Source of the DNA: Cladochytrium replicatum
Lineage: Eukaryota > Chytridiomycota > Chytridiomycetes > Cladochytriales > Cladochytriaceae
NCBI GenBank assembly: GCA_025526935.1
Contig: JAHLKD010000062.1
Coordinates: forward strand, 248,001 to 312,000
Length of the DNA stretch: 64,000 nt
Reading direction: 5' to 3'
The stretch's first letter is position 1. Each line of letters starts with the position of its first letter. Both the position numbers and the translations under genes were made by a program. Shown one piece after another: positions 41,604-53,334 of this stretch. Below the pieces are notes generated by a model that saw only the letters and a program-made list of their open reading frames with translations, had not been told where the DNA came from and ran no database searches.

Positions 41604-42417
41604 TACCTTCAGGCACGTATGTTTGCTCGCTGGTCTAGTGATTCCAGCCCTCTGTTACCAGCTGCTGTGTTGCAATTCTATCGGTCATCTCCAGTCGGTT
41701 ATGGTGCATCTCCTTATTTTTCTGCTTGTCACAATGATCTCATTGTTCCTATGCCTGTTGTGCCCCCACTTCATCCGTTGATGTTGCATTTTCAGCCTTT
41801 AGCTGTTGTGCATAATGGACCAATTGCAGTTTCGTTTGCCCCAGTCTGCAATTTGAAACTTCGTCACCCTTTGTTGCTACCCCCACACCAACATCTCCCA
41901 ACAGTATGTCTTCATTTGTTCCTGCTATGTCGGCTTGGGCGCCTATTTCCCAACCCCCGACCTTATTGTAGGAACTGTCATGATGCCCTGAAGTGTCGCA
42001 TGCCCATGTCTCTGTGTGTTTACATTTGCGTGCTAGTTTGTCTGCTAGTTTTGATTTGGGCCTGCCTGACGATCCCCGCTTACCTCTTGACATTGCAATT
42101 GACATGCTTTCACCACGGCCTTTTTATCCTTTGCCTGCTTTTTCCCAGTAGATTCTTGTTCTTCGTGCACTTAACCGCATTTGGTCAAACTGTCTTGGTT
42201 ATGACCTAGTTTTGTCTCCCGCTCCTGATTCTATCTTGTCTGCTTTTGTTGATTCGGATATGCCTTAGTGTTATGAAACATTTTACTTTTCCTACAGCTC
42301 GCACGGCTCCCCATGTGCTGCCAATTTATGCATATTTCTACACTTGTATTTGGATTTTGCACCAGCGGGGTGATAGTATTGGTTGGAAAATAAATATATT
42401 ATGAAGTTCACAAAAAA
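41604..42417 (+). mobile_element. Family B retrotransposon, copy 2, 3' part
   Basis: Resumes exactly where copy 2 was cut by the hAT (TACCTTCAGGCACG). It encodes the last ~215 codons of ORF2 in changing frames (RMFARWSSDSSPLLPAAVLQ; YCRNCHDA with the zinc-cluster Cys), then a 3' UTR including GCTCGCACGGCTCCCC and a short A run at 42412-42418. A single-base loss near 41990 and an in-frame TAG near 42150 break the frame. Confidence 0.9.
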
Positions 42418-42800
42418 ATGTGGGATTTGTACACATATTGTCAATCTTGCAGCAAAGGAGTTTGTTGATACATTCAGGCCTGGATAAACCTTCTTCGACG
42501 GCTGGTCAGAGGAATCTGGTCTTCCCCAAAACAATGAAGCTCATTCATTGATTCATGCCAATTTATAAAACTCGTTCCTCTATCACCAATTATCGACGTG
42601 GCAACTCGCTGGAATAGTGCATTCTAAAACGCTTATGTTGGGTCATGTCGTGTTTGTCCAGGCACCCGCTGGGTCACTGCAGGTAGGAGTGGTATAACTG
42701 GACCTGAAGTGGTTGAAACCCGTACCCCACCCTGACCCGCCAGGTTTTTGCTGCTCAGGAGAGGAGTGACCTAACTTGAGGTAGAACAAGATACTCCATA
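42418..42800 (+). mobile_element. Decayed hAT fragments
   Basis: 42418-42640 is a degenerate transposase piece in sense orientation (HIVNLAAKEFVDTF, then NLLRRLVRGIWSSP with a stop, then FIKLVPLSPIIDVATRWNS), matching the region at 38800-39030. 42630-42790 matches the left end of the intact hAT (31130-31290; GAAGTGGTTGAAACCCGTAC). Both are clearly older than the main copy. Confidence 0.85.
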
Positions 42801-43564
42801 CATCCCACTAGTATGCTGTGAAGAACGCGTCAATAAATCCCAAAGTCAACCCTTCCTGTAAAGAGAGCAGTTTTCCCTTAGCACTCAGTGTGGATTTGGA
42901 TGGCCGTTTGTGAATCTCATAGAGTGCTAGGCTTGCTTATATATTTTGCTGTTGATCGGTTGAGCTTCAACAAGATTCACATATATTTTTTGTGTTCTTT
43001 AGAAAAGGGAGGTATCAATTCTGGGACGGCTTGTCCTATGTTGTCAAAGAACAATTATCTATTCAAATGCGCTGTCTGTGACATCCCAGTTCTTTCTCCC
43101 TGATGTTTTAAACATTCATCACATGTGGATATTGGCAGTGATGATGGTAAGTGATGTGGAATCGGAGATGAAGATTAGATTGCTTTTTCGTGCTCGCTTT
43201 GTATTGAAGGAAATCCAGGCCCTTTTATAACACTTTGGTAAATCACGCAACCGACAGAATGAACAAAACCCAAAGGAGCAAGCCAATCCACAAACCAACC
43301 TTCGTTTTGGGTAAATGGAGTAAAGTTTCCTCGAATAACCAGCCACGATAACATTACACCAGCCCCACTCCAATTTTCCAGCTTTGTGCTCCTGCGCCTC
43401 CATCAGCTCCACTCACAGAATTTGGCAATTGGACGAGCTCATCCACAACACTCAAGTCCATCACTCTCCGCGTCGAAGGCGTACCGGGATCTCCCAACCG
43501 TACGCTTGCTCGCAATCTGAATCTCTGCCTCTTCTCTTGCTTTGTTCGCCATACAACACTAGCC
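42801..43564. other. Upstream region of the membrane-protein gene
   Basis: No gene is supported here. The last ~150 bp before 43565 are rich in C and T, as expected for a fungal promoter. Confidence 0.45.
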
Positions 43565-45077
43565 ATGTCCAAGATGTTTCGCATCGGGAGCAACCTGTCG
43601 GAGGCATTTGCTGACACAAAGCGCTTCACCCTCATAGCCATCGGGCTTTCGTTCCTGCAGACTATCCTCACCATCATCCCCGAAGTTGTTATCTTGCTGA
43701 CCATCAACGAATTCTTCGGTCGGACATTTAACGCCAACAATGCTGATGCGGGGTCGCTACCGATCATCTTTGTGTACTTCAGCTTATTCATTTTTGCACA
43801 GCTGTTCCAGTTTGTCCTGGTGGTTGATGCGGTATGTGATGCGGGACAATGTGGTTTTTGACGGGCTCAGCAACTCTCCTATTTTTTAAGGCACTTTCGC
43901 TAAACTCAATGCAAATCATTGCTGTCAGCGTGTTCAACTTTGTCACGACCACCTACACCGCAATTCAGATTGTCCAGATCATACGGTTGAAAGCTTGTGC
44001 TGAAGCGATCATTTCTGGTGTGAGCCTTACGACCACCAGCAAAGTTTCTTTCAAGGATCCGGACACCAATTGCAAAGTCTATGATCTTCCGGATGACTTC
44101 TCCAGGATTCTTTCGGCAAATCTTGGCTTCTTCAACACCTCGTGGGTTTGGGAGATTGCACTCGTGGCAATTTGCGGATTGTGTGCGATCTTGACCATTT
44201 TCGCGGCAAGGGAAACGATTCGCCGATGGGGGTGGCAGATCTGGAAGAGAAGCACAGGCGCAGATGTGGAGAAGCGATGTAGGTCTTCCATTTTACAGGG
44301 TACCCATATATGTGGTTATTCACAATTTTCTCTCAGACATCCTTCAAACATACTACTTCTTTGTTCTGTTCCTGAAGCTCAAGTAGGTGGTTCTTAAGCA
44401 GTATGCGATTATTTTACTGATCGTGGACTCTTCAGCATCTTCTCCGCGGTTTGTCTGATCACTCAGCTCATCGTTCTATTCTACTACTCACGGAAAGAAA
44501 CTTCACGGACGAAGCCTCCCAGCGGTACTGGTATTCAAGACTCCGTGGGCGGGACGGCGATCACAGACATTGCAACGCTGATAGGGCTTGCTGTCACTGC
44601 TGTCGCTTCGGTTGTGTACTTCTTCATGGGGTACATGGCAGTGCGAAAGGGCTCAATCGCAATGATGCTGCTGTTTTGCATGATCCTAATCGCCACTAGC
44701 TTCGTCGCCATCGCAATCATAGTCGTTCCTTACCTCAAAATCGACAATCAGTTTGTTGTTCAGTTCCAGGAGCTCGTAGCCGGGGCGACCATTTTCCTTA
44801 CTGTTTTCTGTAAGTCCAAGCAAGGCAGCGTTTCCATTTTTGGCGGCCTTGACATCTTTTCCTGATGTAGCCTCTATTTGTGTTCTTTTGAACTCAACTT
44901 TACTGGCTATTGGGTTCCAGTCTCTCCGAAACTTCAGCCACAAGGAGTACAGGGAGATCGGTAAATTTTTTCACATTTTTTGTTGAGATTATTATTTGAC
45001 CTTCACTTCTTTCTCAAGTTACCCCTCCGAAGAACAAACCTCAAGAGTACGCCACACCGTCCCTTGAGTTGGAGTAA
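43565..45077 (+). CDS. Multi-span membrane protein, possibly UPF0658 Golgi family
   Basis: Five exons splice into one protein: 43565-43831, from 43891 to about 44274 (ending VEKR), a short exon (YILQTYYFFVLFLKLN), a long one (IFSAVCLITQLIVLFYYS ... IFLTVF) and the end (SICVLLNSTLLAIGFQSLRN ... TPSLELE, stop 45075-45077). About eight hydrophobic spans are visible, the first being FTLIAIGLSFLQTILTIIPE. There is no signal peptide or catalytic motif. The exon pattern and the conserved FNFVTTTYTAIQIVQI segment recall fungal UPF0658 membrane proteins, but this is an inference from memory of the family's general look. The role is unknown. Confidence 0.72.
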
Positions 45078-45514
45078 TGTTTGGCACTACTCTTGTACTT
45101 AACTATGATGCGGCAACGGAGGTTTCGCTGGACATACCCCGCAATTTTATTTCGCAGTGTGCCTCTGCGGGTATTTGAGCCTCCATCGGTTTCCCACTTT
45201 CAGCAACGATACTTCAGACTAGTTGTGCTCTTATTTCGGCTTTTGTTTGTGATCTGTTTTGTTGGCAGCTTTTTTTGCGAGCTTCTTTTGTTGAACTGCA
45301 GCTTGTTCGGTATTTTTCGCTGGAGTTGACTGATGGGGTTGAGAATAGTGTTTTGCTATAATATTTCAAATTTAATTCTATTGTGGGGTGTGCTGAGCTG
45401 ATTGAAAGTCTCATTTTCTGCCCAATGCTCAACAAGACCTCGTAAACTTTTTTTGAATTTCCTTGAAAAGATTCTTTCCACGCGTTGGTTTGAATTGCTC
45501 TGGCAAACTGGAAG

Positions 45515-45988
45515 ATGACAGTTCCAACGATTCCATCCGCCCTTCCCGTGGCCCACCGTCTCTACGTCATGCGCCTGTACAGGCGCTCGCTCAAGCTGGC
45601 TGCAAGCTGGTACTGGCAGCGCAGCGAGTACTGCGAGAAGGCCATGATCATCCGGTCGATGTTTGACGAGAACAAGAACGTAACAAATCTTCGGCATGCA
45701 CAGGAATTGCTCGCTCACACAGAGAACTTGCTCGGAATTTACAACCACTCAGACCCATATATCTGTACGTCGAGGGGCAATTATTTTTTTATATCTTCTA
45801 ATTGACGAAATTTGGGAAATTTAACTATAGCACCGACTGCTCCAGGCGGGTCAAAGTGGGAGCGTAACGTTCCATTCCCTGAAGAGGTAGGTGCGCTGTG
45901 ACTATTTTGCAGGGATCTTGCTCAGCTGTTCGTTTTCTTGTAAATGCAGCTTGTTAGGAGGGGTGTCACAATCTACGATAAAAACTAA
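45515..45988 (+). CDS. NDUFB9: NADH:ubiquinone oxidoreductase subunit B9 (complex I, LYR protein)
   Basis: An accessory subunit of mitochondrial complex I. Three exons, 45515-45764, 45831-45886 and 45950-45988, give about 114 residues, near the usual size. The LYR motif is present (MRLYRRSLKLAASWYWQR, residues ~19-36), followed by the conserved block ENLLGIYNHSDPYI and, after the first intron, SPTAPGGSKWERNVPFPEEL, which matches the PGG-x-x-x-ER signature of the B22 subunit. As in other members there is no cleavable presequence. The presence of complex I agrees with an aerobic fungus that is not a yeast of the Saccharomyces type. Confidence 0.92.
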
Positions 45989-47341
45989 AGCTCGATTGCA
46001 GTGGCTGCTGTTGGGAGAGGAAAGTTGGGATTTGCCATGGCCTAATGGCAATTGATAAAGCAACGGAAGCCTGCGAATATATTATTCTGCAGCACACTTC
46101 GTCGACCAAGTTTTGGAATGCGCTTATAGCCCCAGAGACTACTTCGATGGGGGCCAGGCCACTGCTTTCGACGAGGAGTAGTTTTGAGAAGCATCTCAAG
46201 TTTTGGTCATACGTTCGATTTGTACGATGTTATGATCAAACTCATTTATATCCGCTGGTCCAATCAAACTGATATCCGACCGAATATCAGCGTACGCAAG
46301 CCAAAAGTATCAATCAAGCCCGAGACGGCAGAGAGCGTTAATATTCCAAAATAGAGGTCATCAATCTGGTTAGTTGGGGTTCTTTCAAGCCCAATTAATT
46401 TTCAGTGCTGTGCGACCATCACCGTTCAGTCTGCTGAGTGGCTACTCGAGAGTACAACGTCCAAACCAAGGATTTCTTGATTATTTTGCTTTCCGACTTT
46501 GATCCTGTAATTGGTTTGCCTGTTCTCACCCAACTAAGCCGGGAGCGAGCGTTGTTGTGAACATTTCGACAAAGATCTCTGACAATTCCGACTACTGCTA
46601 CAGCCCAGTTCTATCGGTGGATACGGTCTCACTCTCCCGGCGCCGCATTCTCTCCCCATCGAGTGTGGTCTACCTCAATCTCTCACACGAATACTTTTGG
46701 CCCTCTCGCCACAACACCCAATTCTATCTCTGCCCGTTGAACAGGCGGGCCAACTCGTTCGGCAACACAGTTGTAGGTAGGCACGGTGTCGATTTTTGTC
46801 CGGGACTTCGCTTTGCTGCTCCGGCAGATTCGTTCGACGCTAACATATTATCTTCACCAACTTTGTCTCTGAATAGGTGATACCGCCCCCACACTGGACG
46901 TCAAGACCCGCAGAATCTGGTTATTGTCGCCCGGTGCTAGATCGAACTGTTGGTACGAACACCTGGCGTCAAAAAAGAGCGACAATCTGCCAACTCTTAC
47001 GACTCCGTGCTCGTTTCGCAGTGATTTCAGAAACCCTCATAAACTCTTTTGGATTCAGGGCTTTTTGCGACCGACTACTTTCGCATTTATCGCTGTGGGT
47101 CGATCTTTCCCTTGGGTAGGTCGTATTTGAGTATTAAAATTGGATGCAGCGGACATTTGTTGTTGTTTGTCGATTAATTGGGGTCATGAACGAACCCCGA
47201 CATCTTTTGCTAATCTTTTCTTTTGGTGCTCGAATATGTGCCTATCGAACGACGAAAAGGCCGATTGACTTAGGCTGCATAATCATCAAGGTTACTGGTC
47301 AACTGCAAAAGGCTTACAGCCCGCACAAAGGTGACCTCGAA
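45989..47341. other. Long upstream region of the B56 gene
   Basis: 1.35 kb without a supportable gene. Open frames at 46557-46880 and 46877-47119 show no family features, and 46560-46700 is CT-rich. The frame preceding the B56 start is open back to 47144 (an ATG), so a longer N-terminus or upstream ORF is possible. Confidence 0.45.
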
Positions 47342-49983
47342 ATGAAAGGACTCAAAAACCGAGTGGTAAGTTCGTTGAGTCTCACAAAATTTGGTGCTAG
47401 TATCGAAAGAGTCACTAATCAGAGGTCCTCTCACACGTAAGTTGCCTCAGTTGACGAGAAATAAGTCTGTGAACGATACAAACGGCGGATCTAAAAATCC
47501 TCCAACTTCCAACACAACGCCGACAACTGCCTCTACAAAATCACCGGGCTCGGGAACATCCACCCCTTCAGCTCCGGCGTCCCGTCCGGACATCAAATCC
47601 GCTGCCAGCTCTGGGACAAACTCTCCTATTTCGAAGGCGAAGGAGTCCCCAACACCGTCGAAACTCGCTCCGAAAAAGGACGATATGAATTTTGATGCGC
47701 CAGTGCCTCAGCATTCTCCATCTTCCCTTGTGGTATTTTAACAGGGTTTTAATGCATTGCAAGAAAGTAATGGTATGTTTTGAATTCTCCAGAAACCTGG
47801 CGGGGAGGTGCCAAAGAGCGGACCCCTAAACAGGCTAAAGAATACCCCGAAAGATGCTATCCCAATCAGTAAAACTCCAAGGCGGCAACGTTCTTCACGA
47901 TTCCATGTCACAGAGAGAGTTGAGCTTGAGAAGTTGGTTAACCTGAAGGGTGAGTGTGACTTAAGTTGAACGAAGTTTTATCACTGATTGCTTTTGAAGA
48001 TGTTGGAGCGGGTGAACGTCCGGACCTTATGATCAAAAAAATACAGCAGTGTATGGTGATCTTTGACTTCAACGATGCACTTTCGGACTTGAAAGGGAAA
48101 GAAATAAAGAGGCAAACATTGACTGAGCTGGTGGAGTATATAAGCAACACCCGTGGGGCCATCACAGAGCCTGTGTACCCAGAAATTGTCAACATGGTGA
48201 GTTTAGAGCGTTTCTTCGCTTTTGCGTCTGATTTTCTGCCTAGTTTGCGACCAATCTGTTCAGGCCAATCCCGCCTCAGGTGAACCCCACCGGCGATGCG
48301 TTCGATCCAGAGGAAGACGAGCCGGTTTTAGAACTTGCATGGCCACATCTACAGATCGTATACGAGTTCTTCCTTCGGTTTATCGAATCCCCTGATTTCA
48401 ATACCAACATCGCCAAAAAGTACATCGACCAGCACTTCATCTTGCAGGTGCATCCAAAAATACATTACCATAACACCAAGTCCATATCTAACATTCAAAA
48501 TTAGCTACTTGATCTCTTCGACAGCGAGGATCCCCGTGAGCGCGATTTCTTGAAGACAACGCTTCACAGGATCTATGGCAAATTTTTAAATCTCCGCGCT
48601 TTCATCCGGAGATCTATCAACAATGTGTTCTTCTTGTTTGTATACGAGGTTGAGCGCCACAATGGCATCGCTGAGCTCTTGGAGATTCTCGGCAGGTATG
48701 TACAGACCAGTTCTACTTTCCTTCAGCGACGACTAAAGTTTGTTTAATTTCAGTATCATCAACGGATTCGCACTTCCGCTGAAGGAGGAACACAAACTTT
48801 TCCTGACTCGAGTTCTTCTCCCGTTGCACAAAGCAAAGTCCCTCACGCTCTACCACCCTCAGCTCGCTTACTGTGTGGTGCAGTTCCTTGAAAAGGATCC
48901 GTCCCTGACGGAGGAAGTGATCTGCGGGTTGCTACGCTATTGGCCCAAAGTTAATTCACCAAAGGAGGTCATGTTCCTCAACGAGATCGAAGAAATTCTG
49001 GACGTCATCGAGCCCCAAGAGTTTGTAAAGATTCAGGTTCCGCTATTCCAGCAGATTGCAAAATGCGTGTCGAGTCCGCACTTCCAGGTGTGTGATGTTT
49101 ACACTATGATTCAGGCAAAGGACTACGTCATTGATACCGCTTGTTGCTAGGTGGCGGAGAGGGCACTTTACTACTGGAACAACGATTACATCATCAACCT
49201 CATTGGAGACAATGCCAGCGTTATTCTTCCGATCATGTTCGCCTCTCTATATCGTAATTCCAAGTCTCACTGGAACCGGTTAGTGAATCACACTTGCGGA
49301 TGTATGTTTCTAATCGAATGTATCTAGAACAATCCACGGTCTGGTTTACAACGCTCTGAAGCTATTTATGGAGATCAGTCCGAAGCTGTTTGACGAATGC
49401 ACAAACAAGTACAAGCAGATCAGGCAGTTGTAAGTTGCTTTTGAGTTCACTGGGCATCAAATCTTAAATGAGTTGTTTTCAGGGAGAGGAAGAAGCAGAA
49501 GGAGAGAGACGATGTGTGGAGCAAAATCGACAAAATGGCACAGCAAAATGTATCGAAAGGTGGGTCAGGTCAAGGCGGCGTGAGGCCGGCAGGTTCGAAT
49601 GTCATTCCACAGCCAGCCCTGTTACCAGGTATGTTAACCAAGCTCTTCTGAATGATTGAAAGGATTGACACGTGCTTTTAGTGGCGACAACCCAGGAGCC
49701 ATACGAACTCACATCGGAGGAAACTCCGAAATCGGAGGCTGCGGAGGAAGACATGTTGGCGAACGAGCTCAAGGTAACATAACATCGTAATTTTCTTGAA
49801 CGAAACCCAATTGATTCCTTGGTACAGCAATTCGAAGATCGTCCAACCCCACAGCGGTTCAGGCGGAAATCGGTCCTTCCCGTCGACGAAACGGTACTCT
49901 CGGAGCTCTCTCGGCATAAATCTTTGGAGGATCTGATTGCGAGCAAGGCGGCTGCGGCTGCACGGGCAGGAAACCAGGACTGA
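47342..49983 (+). CDS. RTS1: PP2A regulatory B subunit, B56 family (Rts1/Par1-like)
   Basis: B56 subunits direct protein phosphatase 2A to substrates. The start MKGLKNRV (47342-47365, followed by an intron) resembles the start of yeast Rts1. A Ser/Thr/Pro-rich tail follows (exon from 47451), then the B56 core over about ten exons: [43 protein letters not shown]-equivalent [88 protein letters not shown]. The C-terminal tail is charged and ends RAGNQD before TGA 49981-49983. The core is nearly ungapped against the family, so identification is firm; exon 2-3 borders near 47728-47793 are approximate. Confidence 0.95.
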
Positions 49984-52112
49984 TGAAACTGTTGAGGAGA
50001 ACGTGGAAACTTTATTCTTCAACATGTGTATCATTTGGTCGGGCCAATGGATACTTCTGGCGTTTTGGGTTTACAAGATTGAACGAAATTTTTATGTCGG
50101 CGCCTTTTTTAGATCAAGTAGTCTATTTCTTCTTTGCTTTTGTTTGTTCGAGATCTCTTTTTTCTATACTCTTTGTCATTTCTTTCGTCATTCGTCCCAA
50201 TTTTTTGTGTTCTCCCTTTGAATTTGCGGGTCGTCAGGTTTTTGTTGGCGTGGGTGAATTGCGGAATCGAGAGGGCGTGTGTATGTGTGAGAGAGTAACT
50301 CCCCGTCCAAAATTCGGACATTTTGAGCACAAAAAGGCAGATGAGATTATTGGTCTGCTGCGACTCATTCACATTACTGAAGAAACTTTTGTTCTTTTAC
50401 ATACATTGGACAAACTGATAATCGGAAGCACTCGAAAACGAGGAACATAAGGAGTCTTCGATTATACTGGGAGTTCTCTCCATACACTATTTCTTCACCA
50501 CAAGAAAGGAATAATCTGAATATGGTGTGCGGCGTGTGTCCATCATGAATCGTACTGTGTCGTGGACAAAAGTAACTTGGAATTCGAATGCGGTGTGTTT
50601 CCCGCCCTCGTCGTTTTTTCCTGTGGTAGCTGTTGTTGGGAATTTTCACTTTGTTGTCTCCATTAGCGTCCGGTAGCGAGAGTTGTAATTCCGGGGATGA
50701 TGGCGAAATGAGATTGCTGCATTATGTTCGCCCCTGTTTGCCGAGACGGCGGTGCATAACGAGCCGAGGAATTGCCGTTCGGTGCCGAAGCAGAGCCAGC
50801 ACGTGTGCGGGAAAGCGTAGCCGCGTGCAAAGTTGGGTGGCCGAACTCGTGCCGTAGATACCCACGCATCTGTGGAGAAAGTGCAGGCTGTGGGCGGAGT
50901 TGCCGAAAGTTGGGGGCGGCCCCGGTGCCGACCTTGTGCCGCTGGATGCCGAGTTGCTGGCCGTGGCTCCTCCCTCCAACTCCGATAGCTCGACTTGTTT
51001 CTCTCTATCATTCATGATTTGCGTAGCTCTTCCCTTTCTCGCTCAGCGTTCAACTCTCTTTCATTCCTTTCGATGAAAGAAAGCAGGAATGTTCTGTTTG
51101 GACTTGACTTTGGCAACTTAAATAAGCCTGAATGCCTCATGGGCCAGTCTACGTTTCCTCTCGTCGACGTTCCTCGATCTTTCTGGACTGCTTTTCCATT
51201 TGGTCATATTTCGCTTCACGTTCGTTCCATTCGCGCTTCCAACTTCCTGGCATAGTGAATAATTGACATTCATCTTGCACACACAGATCAAACAACCGCC
51301 GGCTGTTCCTTGAACAATCCGTTCTTTTTCTTGATGTCTTATATCTTGGGGCAAGTTGTTCGTCCGAAAGTCGCTTTGGCTGTTGGTGCTCAAGTAAGAT
51401 TTCGTTGCACAAATCTGTGCTTACAAACAGAAATCTTTCTCAAATTGGTTCCTGCTTTAACCCGGTATCCGTTGTTTGGATTTTTGCTGCGAGCGTGCCC
51501 TTGCTGTCTTCTAGCTTTGGTATTGTTTTCCGGTGGTGAGGAAAGGTGCAATTTGAAATGGCTTGCTTGCTTTGGTGGGGGGAAGTTTGGAACGGGGCGG
51601 CTCGACTCCTCCCGAGCAGGCTGCTTCAGGAAATTCGCTCAAACCACTCGGTCATTGTAATGGCAGGTGCGACTTACTTTGTTCGCATCTACCGTTGGCT
51701 CGGTATCCACTGCTCGCATTTTTGGTCTGCATCTTAGCTCCCAACATTGCCTCAGTATCCTGTGTTTGTATCTTGGTTCCTACAGTACACTCTGTATTCT
51801 GGATTTGTTGTTGTTATTTCCATTGAACTGCACCAGCGGTGAGCATAAACCATCGTAGACATTGTAAAAGGGCCATACTCGCTTGAACGTCTGAGTTTTT
51901 TGAGCGAGCTTTGGTTTACATTGCAACTCGCCGCTGAGTTAACCGGAATTGACTGAGGGTGGAAAGACATATTTATTAGACCTCCCGAAGAGAGCTCCTT
52001 GTTCGGAGCCGCCGCTGTTTGGATATCGCAACGCACTGCATGCCAAATCAACCCAAAGCGATGGACTCTTCTCTTTATTGCAATGGATCACAGTTAAAAA
52101 TGATTACTAGTT
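49984..52112. other. 2.1-kb region without a recognised gene
   Basis: Downstream of B56 I can support no protein. 50640-51020 is GC-rich and open on both strands in several frames, but none of the translations has a family motif. 51000-51860 is T-rich with no long frame. An unannotated non-coding RNA or a rapidly evolving gene cannot be excluded. Confidence 0.4.
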
Positions 52113-52421
52113 TCAGAGCATGATGCTTACTTCGGATGATTGCTTTTCGGGTGATCCGAGGTTGCAGTATGTGGAGGTGGGTGAGTTTAGAGTCACAACG
52201 TCGTCTTCGGAGAGCATCGCCGTCTCATGTTCTTCCATTTCCAAGATTTCGGCGGTGGTAACATGTTCAAACTCTGTGATATGGTCTTTGTAGGTATCCG
52301 CAGTGACTGTGACTGAGCCCACAAACACTGTTCTCGTCTGGATCGAAATCGGTTTGGGTATGATTGGTGGTGGTGAGATACAGCAAACATCTCTTCGCCG
52401 TGCATCGAACACGGCTAGCAT
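52113..52421 (-). CDS. Small hypothetical protein (weak support)
   Basis: A 102-codon frame with ATG at 52421. The translation is Thr/Glu-rich (TEFEHVTTAEILEMEEHETA) and matches no family I know. A second frame on the same strand overlaps it (52193-52405). It lies about 300 bp downstream of the Dim2-type gene on the same strand and might be an exon of a longer gene. It is listed because nothing else explains the interval. Confidence 0.25.
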   Translation of the reverse strand: MLAVFDARRRDVCCISPPPIIPKPISIQTRTVFVGSVTVTADTYKDHITEFEHVTTAEILEMEEHETAMLSEDDVVTLNSPTSTYCNLGSPEKQSSEVSIML

Positions 52422-52716
52422 GGCTCGCTTTCATGGATCAGGGGGAGGAACTCGGAGCGGAGTCACGATTGTGATTGAGGAAATTCATGATTTATATGCC
52501 AAAATATTAGAAACAGCTCGGTACTATGTTGTGCGATCGAGATGAATGCTTCGTGTGTGAAGCATCACACACCACCCGGGGCAATGAAGAAGTCCAGCAC
52601 ACTTTGTCTAAGGGGGGGTCAGCAGTGAAAGCACTGTTCTGAGCAGTGTCGGCTAATAAGCTCGCCACCCCGCTCTGCATCCGGCCCGTCGCAACCAAAT
52701 TATCTGATTACGCCAA

Positions 52717-53276
52717 CTAGATGTCCTTGTAGATCAAAGTGTAATGCGGAACCCGGCTCCTATCAATCGGACTATCGACGATAAACTTGTCCTTCTTCGC
52801 TCCTCGGAGGATGGTTTCAACGAGGTCGATGCAGTCCTGTTTGTCCACAAACGCACCGATCCATTTCGTGTGATCCGGCGTTCTAATAAAAAAAATAAGC
52901 TCTCGCCGTTTTGGAAAGGATATATTCACTCTTGACGTACCCGTAGTCAACTTTCATGTGCCTCCCATTGTAAAAGAATATTGTTGCAGGTATCAACGTG
53001 ATATCGAAATAAGCCGTGTAGACCGGCACATCTTCCACGTCAACCGTATAGATTTCCGCCATCCGTCTTAGCAGTTCCTTCGCCTTTTCCAACTTATTAG
53101 AAAGGACCTTCAGCCAACGAAACCTAAACACACTTTGTGCAACGACATACCACACGATCCTGCTCCATGCACCCCACATCATCGCTCCTTCCGAATCTCA
53201 GCACCAAAACCTTGTCTCTCGTGTTCCTGATCGCCAAATCAACGTCCACCTTGCTCCCCAACCTCTCCAGCAACAT
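52717..53276 (-). CDS. Thioredoxin-like spliceosomal protein, Dim2/TXNL4B type
   Basis: A small thioredoxin-fold protein of the pre-mRNA splicing machinery. The start [20 protein letters not shown] is followed by [20 protein letters not shown], then [20 protein letters not shown] and [18 protein letters not shown]. Intron 52940-52883 splices to [20 protein letters not shown] and the C-terminus [18 protein letters not shown]. The YKDI-type end and the [15 protein letters not shown] motifs fit TXNL4B (Dim2) better than TXNL4A (Dim1/Dib1). The first intron is near 53150-53105. As in the family, no CxxC redox pair is present. It is divergent from mL44, with 58 bp between starts. Confidence 0.9.
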
Positions 53277-53334
53277 CCTGTGGCGCAGCACCCGCCGAAA
53301 TCGCCAAAGAAAACCAAAAACGAAAACTAAAAGA
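53277..53334. promoter_or_regulatory. 58-bp shared 5' region of Dim2 and mL44 genes
   Basis: The distance between the two start codons leaves no room for separate promoters. The strip is A-rich on the mL44 side (CCAAAAACGAAAACTAAAAG). Confidence 0.55.

Noticed and set aside
52193-52405. Second minus-strand frame over the small hypothetical protein
   Set aside because: Two overlapping frames compete and neither has a motif; only the longer one is listed, with low confidence.
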